From NCBI GenBank assembly GCA_937766455.1, contig CALLXD010000053.1, forward strand, positions 1 through 54,385: DNA of 54,385 bases, in the 5' to 3' direction. The stretch is from Vicinamibacterales bacterium. Its GTDB lineage: Bacteria; Acidobacteriota; Vicinamibacteria; Vicinamibacterales; UBA8438. The notes beneath the pieces are model-generated. The model worked only from the letters and a program-made list of their open reading frames with translations, was not told where the DNA came from and did not search any database. A program made the translations under genes and the position numbers. Positions 1 through 8,987 of this stretch are shown here, piece after piece; within the stretch, counting starts at the first letter, position 1; each line of letters starts with the position of its first letter.

Positions 1-1492
1 AGATGGCTAGTCGACGTCGTGCCGCGGCATCTTCCTCGTACGGGGGCATGGGCGGATTGGGTCGCGCCAGATAGTCGACCAGTGCATCGAGTGTGTAGCG
101 CGAGGCGAGATCAGTGAGGACGACCTGGGCGCGGCCACCGGTTTCGGTGGGCGCGTGACAGGCGACGCACCCCTCGGCGTCCATCGTGGCGCGTCCCGCC
201 GCGATGGCACCTTGCCGCTCCTGTGTCCCAACCTCGCCCGGGTCGTATCCACCGCCGTCGCTGCCAGGAGGCGCCGCGATCACCGCGCGACTCGAACCGC
301 CGGGGGCGACCCTGTAGACGGCGCCGCCGAAATCGTCCGAGACGTAGATGCTGCCGTCCGGGCCCTCGGCGACATCGGCCGGTCGGCCGACCGCCGTCTC
401 GTCGCGCAGGAATCCGGTCAGGAAATCACGCTCCTCGACGGTCCCATCCGTCGCGAAGTGCAATGACACGACCTTGTAGCCATCTTTGCTCGACCGGTTC
501 CAGGAGCCGTGCAGCGCTGCGACTGCGGCGTGACGATACTCGGCCGGATGGTCGACATGGCGAAGAAACTGGAAGCCGAGCGGCGCGTTGTGTGGCTGGA
601 ACGCGTGTGCCGGAGCGACTGCCGCGGGTAGCGCCGCCGGGCGATCGGTGCCCAGGTCCGGGTCCGGCACATTGGAGCCGTTAAGGAACGGCCAGCCGTA
701 GAACCCGCCTTCGACTATCTCGTTGAGCTCACACGGCGGAAAGTCGTCGCCCAGCATGTCGCGTCCGTTGTCCGTCGCGAACAACGCCCCGGACACCGGT
801 GACCAGTCAAACCCGCCGCTGTTGCGTAGACCCGTGGCGTAGACGTCCACGAACGCACCGGTGGTGGTATACCGGAGCAGCGCGGCTCTCCGTTCGTCCT
901 CTTCGACGCAGACGTTGCAGCTCGACCCCACGGCGACATACAGCAGCCCATCGGGCCCGACGCGCACCGTCTTCTTCCAATGATTGCCCCCGGGCGGCAA
1001 CCCCTCGATGATCCGCTGGTAGCTTCCGGTGACCGTGCCTGTGGCGCTGTCGAAACCGATGCGCCCGACGGCGTCTTCTTCGCCCACGTAGAGAAATACA
1101 CCGGCCAGGTCGAGCCCAGTGGGGCCGTTCAGGCCATCGACCAGGACCCGACGGCCGTCGGTCAGGCCGTCGTCGTCGCGATCCGCCTCAAGCAGAACCA
1201 CCTGTCCGTCGCGTGGCGAGGAGACCAGGACGTCCCCCCGCGCGGTCACTCGTAGCCCACGCGCCTCGGCCACGCCGGTCGCGAACAACGAGACCGCGTA
1301 CCCCGTGGGAACGACCAGCTGACCAGCATCCTCCGGCGACATCGTCGGTGGGTCAAGCCAGGACGGCAGCGCCCGCATTTGCTGCAGCATGCTGCGCCAC
1401 GGAACGTTGAGGGGGACCGTCATCCAGAGGCCCGTCACCGCCGCCACGAGCAGTGCCACCACCACCGCTGTGATTTTCACGAATCGCTTCAT
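1..1492 (-). CDS. Soluble sugar (sorbosone/glucose-type) dehydrogenase beta-propeller with C-terminal cytochrome c, partial
   Basis: The frame is open from an ATG at 1492 to the window edge, at least 497 codons; the C-terminus lies outside. Residues about 5-25 form a signal anchor, so the protein acts in the periplasm. A PQQ-type six-bladed propeller follows. Its diagnostic block NHWKKTVRVGPDG starts near residue 170, followed by a VGSSCNVC cysteine pair, as in the GSDH/sorbosone dehydrogenase family. A haem site CVACH is at residue 442, so a cytochrome c domain is fused behind the propeller and probably takes electrons from the quinone cofactor. It is the third gene of a leftward unit, 7 bases after the SDR gene. 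The substrate is unknown; an aldose or alcohol is the family expectation. Confidence 0.85.
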   Translation of the reverse strand, partial: MKRFVKITAVVVALLVAAVTGLWMTVPLNVPWRSMLQQMRALPSWLDPPTMSPEDAGQLVVPTGYAVSLFATGVAEARGLRVTARGDVLVSSPRDGQVVLLEADRDDDGLTDGRRVLVDGLNGPTGLDLAGVFLYVGEEDAVGRIGFDSATGTVTGSYQRIIEGLPPGGNHWKKTVRVGPDGLLYVAVGSSCNVCVEEDERRAALLRYTTTGAFVDVYATGLRNSGGFDWSPVSGALFATDNGRDMLGDDFPPCELNEIVEGGFYGWPFLNGSNVPDPDLGTDRPAALPAAVAPAHAFQPHNAPLGFQFLRHVDHPAEYRHAAVAALHGSWNRSSKDGYKVVSLHFATDGTVEERDFLTGFLRDETAVGRPADVAEGPDGSIYVSDDFGGAVYRVAPGGSSRAVIAAPPGSDGGGYDPGEVGTQERQGAIAAGRATMDAEGCVACHAPTETGGRAQVVLTDLASRYTLDALVDYLARPNPPMPPYEEDAAARRRLAI

Positions 1493-1499
1493 CTCAGGA

Positions 1500-2294
1500 C
1501 TACCTTCCGAGTCGCTTCCGAAAATTGTGCCCGACCATGTTCAAGACCCGGTCGCGGGACAACAAGCGTGGCAGCCATGCGAACTTCTTGTTGCCCTTGC
1601 CCGTGACGACGTAGGACTTGTCCCGCAAGAACGCGTCGAGACCTTCGTCTGCCACCGCTGTCGGAGCATCTCCGCCGTGGCCCAGATTGGCGCTGAGCTT
1701 GGTTGCCGCGACCGCCCGAAAATTGGAATCCGTGGCCCCCGGACAGAGCGTCATGATGCTCACGCCCCGCTGCGCGTATTCGAATCGTAAGGCGTCGGAC
1801 AGGAGCAAGACGTAGGCCTTCGACGCCGAATACACAGCGGCGTAGGGCACGGGCAGAAAGGACGCGGTCGAACCGACATTGATCACGCCACCGCCGCCCC
1901 GAGCAATCATGTCCGGAATGAAGAGATGACAGAGCTCCGTCAGGGCCGTGATATTCAAACGAATCATCTGGCCGTAGTCGGCGCGATCGAATTCTCCGAA
2001 ATCTCCCCATCGCCCGTAGCCAGCATTGTTGACGAGCAGATCCACCTCGAGCCCGGCCAGCGTGACGGCCGCGTGCAGACGTTCGGCGGCACCGGGTTGA
2101 CTCAGGTCCTCTGGAAACACGTGGGCGTTGACGCCGGTCTCCTTGATGCCGGCGGCGACGTCGTTGAGCGTCTCCGTGGACCGGGCGGTGAGGATCACGT
2201 CTGCGCCTCTGCGCGCGAGGGAGGCGGCGATGGCCAATCCAATACCAGAAGAGGCACCGGTGACGAGAACTGTCTTATCTGTGTATGATTTCAT
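1500..2294 (-). CDS. SDR family NAD(P)-dependent oxidoreductase
   Basis: A classical short-chain dehydrogenase of 264 residues. The cofactor motif TGASSGIG is at residues 12-19, NNAG at about 89-92, the catalytic Ser in the GSTAS stretch near 142, and Tyr155/Lys159 in YSASK. The ATG at 2294 is preferred over an in-frame TTG three codons upstream. The protein is cytosolic and acts on an unknown carbonyl or alcohol. It lies between a TetR gene and a quinoprotein dehydrogenase with gaps of 52 and 7 bases, so all three are probably one transcript. A shared role in oxidising an alcohol or carbonyl compound is inferred from that context. Confidence 0.9.
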   Translation of the reverse strand: MKSYTDKTVLVTGASSGIGLAIAASLARRGADVILTARSTETLNDVAAGIKETGVNAHVFPEDLSQPGAAERLHAAVTLAGLEVDLLVNNAGYGRWGDFGEFDRADYGQMIRLNITALTELCHLFIPDMIARGGGGVINVGSTASFLPVPYAAVYSASKAYVLLLSDALRFEYAQRGVSIMTLCPGATDSNFRAVAATKLSANLGHGGDAPTAVADEGLDAFLRDKSYVVTGKGNKKFAWLPRLLSRDRVLNMVGHNFRKRLGR

Positions 2295-2346
2295 GGGTAC
2301 CAACCGTGATTGACGCGAGGGCCCGGATCCGCCCGCCGCGGACCTG

Positions 2347-2946
2347 CTAGCGCAACCCCGCGAAGAAGACTCGTACGAAGCGCCGCAGCCGTGTCTTCAA
2401 GGTCGCCACGTCGGGCGCCCCCTGTTTCAAGCCGGAGGCGCCCAGTTGGATCACCTCCGCCGCAGCCGGGGCGGACAGTCCGGCGCCCTTGAGGTTGATC
2501 TCCCTCGCCCGATCCGCTGCTCGCATTGCCGACGCGAGCAGCGCGCGAAAGCGTGCGGACGACTCGAGCACCAGGTCTCCGCAGAGCCTGTTGTCCTCGT
2601 CATAGATTTCGCGCCCATGAGGGGATTGCGTCACGACTTCCTGGAGTCTGGCGAATCGAGCGACCAACGCGCCCTCAACCCGTCGCGCGATGTCAGGCTT
2701 CCCCGAGGTCGCCCTCAATGCCGCTTCCGCGTCCGCCAGCGCCTGCTCGTGAATTGACGCTGACAGGCAACGGAAAATCTCTTCTTTGTTTCCGAAATAG
2801 GAATACAGAGAGGCTCGAGAAACGCCTGCCGCGGTCGCGATGTCCTCCATCGAGGTCCTGCGGAATCCGTAGCCGCTGAACTGAGTGAACGCGGAAACGA
2901 GAATCGCGTTGCGTTTCGGATCTTCGACGCGGTTCATGTAGGACAT
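2347..2946 (-). CDS. TetR/AcrR family transcriptional regulator
   Basis: A protein of 199 residues. The N-terminal helix-turn-helix runs from about residue 12 to 60 with the typical core TSMEDIATAAGVSRASLYSYF. The remaining helical part is the ligand-binding and dimerisation domain. The frame stays open upstream, but the ATG at 2946 puts the domain at the normal distance from the N-terminus. An imperfect palindrome starts two bases upstream of this ATG. The gene leads the leftward unit with the SDR and the sugar dehydrogenase, so it probably represses its own operon. The inducer is unknown. Confidence 0.9.
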   Translation of the reverse strand: MSYMNRVEDPKRNAILVSAFTQFSGYGFRRTSMEDIATAAGVSRASLYSYFGNKEEIFRCLSASIHEQALADAEAALRATSGKPDIARRVEGALVARFARLQEVVTQSPHGREIYDEDNRLCGDLVLESSARFRALLASAMRAADRAREINLKGAGLSAPAAAEVIQLGASGLKQGAPDVATLKTRLRRFVRVFFAGLR

Positions 2947-2947
2947 A

Positions 2948-2973
2948 TTGACAATATATGCGTATATGGTCAA
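2948..2973. promoter_or_regulatory. Putative TetR operator (inverted repeat)
   Basis: Two 10-base arms, TTGACAATAT and ATATGGTCAA, are complementary except at one position and are separated by 6 bases. The site is unusually AT-rich for this DNA and lies directly against the start codon of the TetR gene. Size and position match autoregulatory TetR operators. The TTGAC arms could also hold a -35 element, so binding would block transcription of the whole operon. Confidence 0.65.
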
Positions 2974-3125
2974 TTCGATTTGTGTGGATCGGATGGACGG
3001 CGGCCATGAGCGCTCGAAAGCGTGGGCTCGCGCAGCGGGTTGGTGGGCGGCGGTGGGCGTGACGTCACTGGGCCCGAGGCCGGATTCACGTGGCCGACCC
3101 CGGCGCGGTGACGTGTGGTGTTTCG

Positions 3126-3776
3126 CTACGCGCCCTGGGTGGGCTGCAGCGTGACACCCGTCAGGCGCCCGAGTTCGGCCAGGGCCGCCGTGGGTTCGCT
3201 GACCTTGATGGTGGTCATGCCCAGTGCCCGGGCGGGTTTGAGGTTGCCGCCCAGGTCGTCGAGGAAAATGGTCCGGGCCGGCACGACGTTCAAGGTGCGG
3301 CAGGCGAGGTCGTAGATGCGCGGTTCCGGTTTGCGCATGCGCACCAGGCACGATTCCACCACGGCGTCAAAGCCGCGTTTGACGGCGTCAAGGTCCGCAG
3401 CCCGGTCGGGCATCGGCCAGATGTTGGTCAGCGCGCCCACCCGCAGGCCGGCGGCACGGAGCCGGACGATGGCGGTGACCATCGTCTGGCGTGGTACGGC
3501 CGTCGACGCGATGACACGCAGCAGCGCGACCGCGTCGACCCGATGGCCCGCCGCGGCCCCCTGGGCCGAGAAGACCGGCGCAAACAGGGCAGGGCTAAGT
3601 TCGCCTCGCTCGAGCTGCGCCCAGGGGCCATTGTCTCCACCTTCGAGCACGAGCCGGGCGATGAATCGCGGTGGGAGCCCGGCGTCCGCCTCGAATGCCG
3701 CGATGGCCGGTAGGGGAGACTCCAGTACCACACCGCCCAGATCAAAGATGACGCCTTCGATGGTCCCGTTAACCAT
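3126..3776 (-). CDS. HAD family hydrolase (subclass IA)
   Basis: A protein of 216 residues with all four HAD motifs. Motif I is FDLGGVV with nucleophile Asp12, motif II LTN near 115, motif III Lys in RKPEPR near 147, and motif IV FLDDLGG near 170. The second motif I aspartate is Gly, as in the soluble epoxide hydrolase N-domain and ACAD10-like phosphatases. A phosphatase role is likely but the substrate is unknown. Its ATG overlaps the last 8 bases of the upstream quinone oxidoreductase gene, so the two are translationally coupled. Confidence 0.88.
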   Translation of the reverse strand: MVNGTIEGVIFDLGGVVLESPLPAIAAFEADAGLPPRFIARLVLEGGDNGPWAQLERGELSPALFAPVFSAQGAAAGHRVDAVALLRVIASTAVPRQTMVTAIVRLRAAGLRVGALTNIWPMPDRAADLDAVKRGFDAVVESCLVRMRKPEPRIYDLACRTLNVVPARTIFLDDLGGNLKPARALGMTTIKVSEPTAALAELGRLTGVTLQPTQGA

Positions 3777-4773
3777 TGCCGCCCTCGTAGCGGTCGGTGG
3801 TCAGGATGACCTTGCCGACGACCTCGCGGCGCTCCAGCATGGTCAGCGCCACGGCGGCATCGGCGAGCGGTAGCCGGCGCGCGATGAGCGGCCGGAGCCG
3901 ACCCTCATTGAGCCAGGTGAAGAGTTGCTGGAAGTTGCGGCCATTGCCGGCCGGATCGCGATCCGCGTAGGCGCCCCAGAACACGCCGATGACCGAGCAT
4001 CCTTTCAGTAAGATGAGGTTGGCCCGGGCGTGTGGGATGGTTCCGCTGGTGAAGCCGACCACGAGCAGGCGGCCCTCCCAATTGATGCACCGTAGCGACT
4101 TCTCGAAGATCTCCCCACCCACCGGGTCGCAGATGACGTCGGCGCCGCGCCCGTCGGTCGCCGCCTTTACTTGATCCTTCCAGTCTGGATCCGTGTCGTA
4201 GTTGATGAGGTGTTCGACGCCGTAGTGCCCCGCGACAGCCTGCAGCTTCTGGTCGTTGCCTCCAGTGGCCACGATGCGAGCACCCAGGCACTGGCCGATG
4301 TCAATCGCGGCGGTTCCGATACCGCCGGCGGCGCCGTGCACAAGCAGTGTCTCGTTCGGTTGCAGCGCGGCCCGCTGCACCAATGCGTGGTAGCTCGTCC
4401 CATAGGTGAGGGCTAGGCCGGCGGCCACGGCCAGATCGGTGGATGGCGGTATCGCCACGCACCGGTGCCCGGGTACGACCGCCTCTTCGGCGTACCCGTT
4501 CCAGCGCGTCATCCCGATGACACGGTCGCCAACGGCAAAGTCCGTGACCGCCGAGCCTGTCTCCAGTACCTCACCAGCCACTTCGCCGCCGGGTGCGAAC
4601 GGGAGCTCTGGTTTGAATTGATACAGTCCCTGGATGATGAGTAGATCGGGGAAATTCACTCCGGCGGCGTGCACGCCGATCCGCACATCGTGCTCGCCCA
4701 GCGGCGCCCGCGGCACCTCTTGCAGCACCAGGCTGTCTGGGGGGCCGTACGCCGTGCACAGCATCGCTTTCAT
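3769..4773 (-). CDS. NADPH:quinone oxidoreductase family protein (zinc-independent MDR)
   Basis: A protein of 334 residues starting MKAMLCTAYGPPDSL. The ATG at 4773 follows a GAGGAAAC ribosome-binding site. A GroES-like domain occupies about residues 1-120, and a Rossmann domain follows with HGAAGGIGTAAI near residue 148. The structural-zinc cysteines of alcohol dehydrogenases are absent, which fits the Qor/zeta-crystallin branch. It would reduce quinones or enones with NADPH in the cytosol. It overlaps the HAD gene by 8 bases and diverges from aroC across about 110 bases. Confidence 0.9.
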   Translation of the reverse strand: MKAMLCTAYGPPDSLVLQEVPRAPLGEHDVRIGVHAAGVNFPDLLIIQGLYQFKPELPFAPGGEVAGEVLETGSAVTDFAVGDRVIGMTRWNGYAEEAVVPGHRCVAIPPSTDLAVAAGLALTYGTSYHALVQRAALQPNETLLVHGAAGGIGTAAIDIGQCLGARIVATGGNDQKLQAVAGHYGVEHLINYDTDPDWKDQVKAATDGRGADVICDPVGGEIFEKSLRCINWEGRLLVVGFTSGTIPHARANLILLKGCSVIGVFWGAYADRDPAGNGRNFQQLFTWLNEGRLRPLIARRLPLADAAVALTMLERREVVGKVILTTDRYEGGNG

Positions 4774-4885
4774 GTCTGTTTCCTCGCGCTTCGAAGACCA
4801 GGATCTGACGGGCGTCCGTCGTGGGGTCGTCATTCTAACAGGCGGACGCCGACGTCGGCCGACCGGGCGCGTGTAAGATCTCAGC

Positions 4886-6022
4886 ATGCCTGGCGACTCT
4901 TTCGGACATACCTTTCGTATCAGTACCGCTGGCGAGTCGCACGGGCCGGGGTATGTCGTGATCATCGAGGGCTGTCCGCCCGGTGTGGGGCTCACGGCGG
5001 CCGATCTGGCCGAGGACCTGGCCCGTCGGCGTCCTGGGCAAAGCCGCATCGTGACCCCTCGCGATGAGCCGGACACACCGGAGATCCTCTCCGGCGTCTT
5101 CGAGGGAGAGACAACGGGCACCGCGATCGCCATTCTGATTCGGAATACGGATCAGCGCGGTCGCGACTACGCGGATATCAAGGACAAATATCGGCCCGGG
5201 CACGCGGACTACACCTACGACGCGAAGTACGGTGCGCGCGACTATCGCGGTGGTGGCCGGTCGAGTGCTCGTGAAACCAGCGTGCGTGTTGCGGCCGGGG
5301 TCGTGGCCAAGAAGATCATCGCGTCAGCATTTGGTGGTTCCGTCGTCGGCTACGTCCGTCAGGTCGGGGACATTGTGGCGGAAGTGCCCGACCCGGCGGC
5401 CGTGACACTGGACCAGGTCGAGACCTTGCCTACCGGGGCGCCGAACATCGTTCGTTGCCCGGACCCGGACCGCGCGGCGGAGATGGTGGCCCTGATCGAG
5501 CAGGTCCGCGAACAGCGCGACTCCATCGGCGGGGTGGCCGAAATTGTCGCGACCGGGGTACCGGCCGGACTCGGCGAGCCGGTGTTCGACAAGCTCAAGG
5601 CTGACCTGGCCAAGGCACTCTTCAGTCTGCCGGCGGTGCTGGGCGTGGAGTACGGCATTGGGTTCGGAGCGGCGACGCTGCGAGGGAGCGAGAACAACGA
5701 TCTCTTTTACGCCGCGGATACGGCGGCGGCGCGCTCCAGCATCGCGACCCGATCCAATCGTCACGGCGGCATGCTCGGGGGCATTTCGAGCGGCATGCCG
5801 ATCGTCCTGCGTGCCGCGGTGAAACCGACCAGCAGTCTGCCGCAGGAGCAGCCCACGGTCACCCGAAGTGGCGAACCGACCACCATCAGCACCAAGGGCC
5901 GTCACGATCCTTGCCTGCTGCCGCGTTTCGTCCCGATGGCCGAGGCGATGGTCGCCATTGTGCTGGCCGACCACTGGCTTCGGTGGCAAGCGTCGGGCCG
6001 AGCGAACCCCACACGGGACTAG
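4886..6022 (+). CDS. aroC: Chorismate synthase
   Basis: A full-length protein of 378 residues. It converts 5-enolpyruvylshikimate-3-phosphate to chorismate with reduced FMN, the last common step to aromatic amino acids. The first signature around GESHGPGY is at residues 17-24. Later family blocks include [23 protein letters not shown] residues near 107 and the stretch [15 protein letters not shown] near residue 292. Length and order match the bacterial enzyme. No other shikimate genes are nearby. This is the only unambiguous core-metabolism gene in the window and the best one for taxonomic placement. Confidence 0.98.
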   Translation: MPGDSFGHTFRISTAGESHGPGYVVIIEGCPPGVGLTAADLAEDLARRRPGQSRIVTPRDEPDTPEILSGVFEGETTGTAIAILIRNTDQRGRDYADIKDKYRPGHADYTYDAKYGARDYRGGGRSSARETSVRVAAGVVAKKIIASAFGGSVVGYVRQVGDIVAEVPDPAAVTLDQVETLPTGAPNIVRCPDPDRAAEMVALIEQVREQRDSIGGVAEIVATGVPAGLGEPVFDKLKADLAKALFSLPAVLGVEYGIGFGAATLRGSENNDLFYAADTAAARSSIATRSNRHGGMLGGISSGMPIVLRAAVKPTSSLPQEQPTVTRSGEPTTISTKGRHDPCLLPRFVPMAEAMVAIVLADHWLRWQASGRANPTRD

Positions 6023-6262
6023 CGTCAGCCTCGTCGCGGGCGGCTTTCAGGGGCCTGAGGCGCTACACGCAGGGCCCGGTATCTCAGGCGAATGATCGTG
6101 AGCTCGCGATGGCGGCGTGGTATTACTAGACACTCTGATGGGACCGTCGGTCTCCCGTATGATGTGCGGGGAACCTCGGCGAGGTGCTGAAATGCCCTTT
6201 GCCCGATGACTGCGTGCGTGTGTCGCGATGCATCGGGGGCATGTACAGGAGGCAATTGAATC

Positions 6263-7411
6263 ATGCGTAAGTTTGTTCTCGTTCTCGTGGCCGTCGTTGC
6301 GGGAGGCCTACTGGCCGGCCCCGCCTTGCTTCAAGACCTCGGCCCCGAAGGTCCGAGCCCCTACGAAGCGGTGGAAGGCTGGTTGAAGCCGTTCGCTGGT
6401 GCCGGATTCGCGTTCGGCGGGAATTCAGGCGTTCACGCCGAGTCGCCCGACCGCATTTTCGTCGTGCAGCGTGGCGAGACCCGGTTGCCCGATACCGTGC
6501 CGCCTGGGTTCGCCGGTTTTGTGGGCTCTATCGGGATCAATGCGCTCACCGATACGGATGGCCGTACTTGGCAGAACTGCATCTACATCGTCGATGGAGA
6601 TGGGAACCTGATCGAGGTGTGGGACCAGTGGGACCACCTGTTCCAAGGATCTGAGGGTCCCGGTCCTCACCGCATTCGGATCAGTCCCTATGACCCGGAA
6701 AAGCGGGTGTGGGTGGTTCACGAGTCGGGGCATCAGATCTTCGTCTTCTCCAACGACGGGAGCGAGCTGCTGGCGACGCTGGGCGAGAAGAACGTGCCCG
6801 GGAACGATGAGACCCACCTCGGTGGTCCACAGGATGTCGCGTTCTTCCCAGACGGTCGCGTGATGGTGGCCGACGGGATCATCAACGGGCGGGTGATGAT
6901 TCTCGACGCGGACTTGAACTACATCACAGAGTTCGGTGGTGAGCCCGGCGACGGGCGCGGACGTTTCAACCGCCCGCACGGCCTCGCGCTGGGACCGAAT
7001 GGCCGTATTTTCGTCACGGACCGGGACAACAGACGGGTCCAAGTGTTCAATGAGACCACACGCTCAGCGTGGTATCACCCCAACATCTCGCCGATTGCGA
7101 CATGGCCCGGGTTCGATCTGCCGCTCGATGTCATCGTCAACCAATATGACGTGTTCATCACCGACGTCTCCTCCAGTGGGGCCAGTATTGTCCAGCTCGA
7201 CCTGAACGGTAACCGGCAGTACACCGCCAGAATGCCGACAGAGGGCCCTGGCATGTTCCGCGAGGTGCACTCGTTCTCGGTCGATAGCGACGGCAATGTC
7301 TACGGAGCCGACAATCAGCACGGTCGGGTCCAGAAGCTCGTGCCAAGGGCCGACGCCGATCAGGCACTGCTCGTGGAGGTGCCGTTCGTCGAAACTGACG
7401 CGATGCCGTAG
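6263..7411 (+). CDS. NHL-repeat propeller protein, peptidyl-alpha-hydroxyglycine lyase-like
   Basis: A secreted protein of 382 residues with an N-terminal hydrophobic signal (about 3-20) and an AGGAGG ribosome-binding site. It carries NHL-type blades such as GGPQDVAFFPDGRVMVADG, RPHGLALGPNGRIFVTDRD and VHSFSVDSDGNVYGAD. The regularly spaced histidines (HLGGP, RPHGL, EVHSF) resemble the metal-binding histidines of the PAL half of peptide-amidating enzymes. Lyase activity is inferred; it could be a non-catalytic propeller. The window also holds two proteins resembling the PHM half, at 23.1 and 46.8 kb. A strong terminator follows at 7428. Confidence 0.75.
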   Translation: MRKFVLVLVAVVAGGLLAGPALLQDLGPEGPSPYEAVEGWLKPFAGAGFAFGGNSGVHAESPDRIFVVQRGETRLPDTVPPGFAGFVGSIGINALTDTDGRTWQNCIYIVDGDGNLIEVWDQWDHLFQGSEGPGPHRIRISPYDPEKRVWVVHESGHQIFVFSNDGSELLATLGEKNVPGNDETHLGGPQDVAFFPDGRVMVADGIINGRVMILDADLNYITEFGGEPGDGRGRFNRPHGLALGPNGRIFVTDRDNRRVQVFNETTRSAWYHPNISPIATWPGFDLPLDVIVNQYDVFITDVSSSGASIVQLDLNGNRQYTARMPTEGPGMFREVHSFSVDSDGNVYGADNQHGRVQKLVPRADADQALLVEVPFVETDAMP

Positions 7412-7427
7412 CGCAGTCACTTCAAGA

Positions 7428-7460
7428 CGGCGAGCCGGCGCAGCCGGCTCGCCGTTGTTT
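7428..7460 (+). terminator. Rho-independent terminator
   Basis: A perfect 12-bp GC-rich stem (7428-7439 with 7443-7454) closes a GCA loop and is followed by TTGTTT. It lies 17 bases after the stop of the NHL-propeller gene. Confidence 0.85.
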
Positions 7461-7589
7461 CCGTCCGGCCCCGCCACTGCCTGCACCGGGAATGGGAGTT
7501 CGCGCGAGAGGGCGCCGGTCGTTCAGCGCGGAAGGCCGGCGGCGTCCCGCCGGGGTCGCTCCCGGTGACTGATATCGAGAGGTATACGG

Positions 7590-8087
7590 ATGGCTCGAGG
7601 ACGCGGAGTGCGGGTCGTCGTCAGTGTGGTCGCACTGGCCATCATGTTCGGTCTGGGTTGGATGATCGCCAAGACCGGAGCCGGTCAAGCGATGCCGACC
7701 GAGTCGCTGACAGAGCTTGAGCGGCAGTTCACAGATCGGATGCAGAACGTGGTCTTGGTCGGCAACTTTACCGTTGACGGTCGCGAGACGCGCGGGGGCA
7801 GCCCGGAGCGCTACGAACTGAGCGGTGTCACCAAGGTTGCTGACGACCAGTGGCGGTTCGACGTGCACATGGTGTACGGCAACGTCGACGCGACGCTGCC
7901 CGTGGTCGTGCCTATCGTCTGGGCGGGCGATACGCCCATGGTGACCATTACCGATTTTTCTATTCCCACCCTGGGAACGTTCACGGCACGGGTCTTTTTC
8001 TACGAAGACCGGTATGCCGGATCGTGGCAACATGGCCAGTATGGCGGCCTGATGTACGGGGCCATCGAGCCGTTGGACGCGAGTTGA
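7590..8087 (+). CDS. Membrane-anchored protein of unknown function
   Basis: A protein of 165 residues. A hydrophobic segment (about 8-26) acts as signal anchor, followed by a soluble domain of about 135 residues. That domain begins with a helix (ELERQFTDRMQNVVLVGNF) and continues as likely beta strands with a conserved-looking stretch PVVVPIVWAGDTPMVTITDF. The ATG has a GAGAGG site upstream. I do not recognise a characterised family, though similar short secreted proteins occur in Acidobacteria and Planctomycetes. It is convergent with the enoyl-CoA hydratase gene, 9 bases away. Confidence 0.7.
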   Translation: MARGRGVRVVVSVVALAIMFGLGWMIAKTGAGQAMPTESLTELERQFTDRMQNVVLVGNFTVDGRETRGGSPERYELSGVTKVADDQWRFDVHMVYGNVDATLPVVVPIVWAGDTPMVTITDFSIPTLGTFTARVFFYEDRYAGSWQHGQYGGLMYGAIEPLDAS

Positions 8088-8096
8088 CGCGTCTCG

Positions 8097-8879
8097 TTAC
8101 TTGCGTTCCAGAAACGCCCGCATAAGTCGACGGGGTTCGTCGGTCTGGTAGGCGTCGGCGAACATCTGGACACTGCGCTCGATCGCCTCGTCGAGGGGCA
8201 CGCTGTCCCACAGTCGTACTAACTGTTTCTGGAGACGGATCGCGTGAGGCCCAGCTCTGTCGATGGCGCGGATCCAGTCCAGGGTGGCCACGTCGAGGTC
8301 CGAGCTGGCAACGACCCGGTCGACGAGGCCGCTGCGCGCGGCATCCGTCGCCGTCAGTGAGCGGCCCGTATACACCAGTTCCCGCGCCATACCCGCGCCG
8401 ACCAGGCGTGGCAGGAGCGCGGCTTCGATCACAGACGGGATTCCCACGTTGACCTCGGGCATGCCGAAGGTGGCGCCGTCGGCCGCCACCCGGAGGTCGC
8501 ACGAGGCGGCGATCTCAAGACCCGCGCCCAGACAGAACCCTTGAATACGTGCAATCACCGGTACCGGAAGCGCGCGTATCGAGGCACACGCCTGATGCAG
8601 CCGCGAGATGAAAGCTCGAGCACTCGCGGGGTCCAGATCGGCCATCTCTCGGATGTCGGCGCCGCCGATGAATGCTCGGTCACCCGCCCCGGTCAACACG
8701 ACGCAGCGCAGCGTATCGTTCGCCTGCAGGCGCTCGCACACCGCCACGAGCTGCAGGATCAGCGCCGAGTTGAGGGTGTTGACCCGCGCCTGATGGTCGA
8801 CCGTGACTCGGGCAAGTTGACCGCCAGAGGGGAGCTCTTCAAGCTCGCACCGGATTTGCGGGGGGATGGCAGGCGACAT
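8097..8879 (-). CDS. Enoyl-CoA hydratase/isomerase family protein
   Basis: A crotonase-fold protein of 260 residues. The ATG at 8879 follows GGAGAG; the open frame extends far upstream but the extension overlaps the divergent SDR gene. The oxyanion-hole segments are AFIGGADI (near 70) and IARIQGFCLGAGLEIAASCD (near 105). The usual catalytic glutamates are only partly visible, so hydratase versus isomerase cannot be decided. It acts in the cytosol on acyl-CoA esters. It diverges from an SDR gene across about 110 bases, and the pair may share a promoter region and a fatty-acid-type pathway. Confidence 0.9.
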   Translation of the reverse strand: MSPAIPPQIRCELEELPSGGQLARVTVDHQARVNTLNSALILQLVAVCERLQANDTLRCVVLTGAGDRAFIGGADIREMADLDPASARAFISRLHQACASIRALPVPVIARIQGFCLGAGLEIAASCDLRVAADGATFGMPEVNVGIPSVIEAALLPRLVGAGMARELVYTGRSLTATDAARSGLVDRVVASSDLDVATLDWIRAIDRAGPHAIRLQKQLVRLWDSVPLDEAIERSVQMFADAYQTDEPRRLMRAFLERK

Positions 8880-8987
8880 ATTCTCTCCGAGATGGGTGAT
8901 GGGGCCGATCCGCGCGTCGGCGCTGATCGCACCCGTCGCGTGACACGCCCCTCGTAGCGCAGGGTACGACATTTCATAGACCAGGGC

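Noticed and set aside
2347..3351. A 334-residue version of the TetR protein
   Set aside because: The added N-terminus is low-complexity and overlaps the HAD gene. The real start at 2946 is next to the operator-like palindrome.
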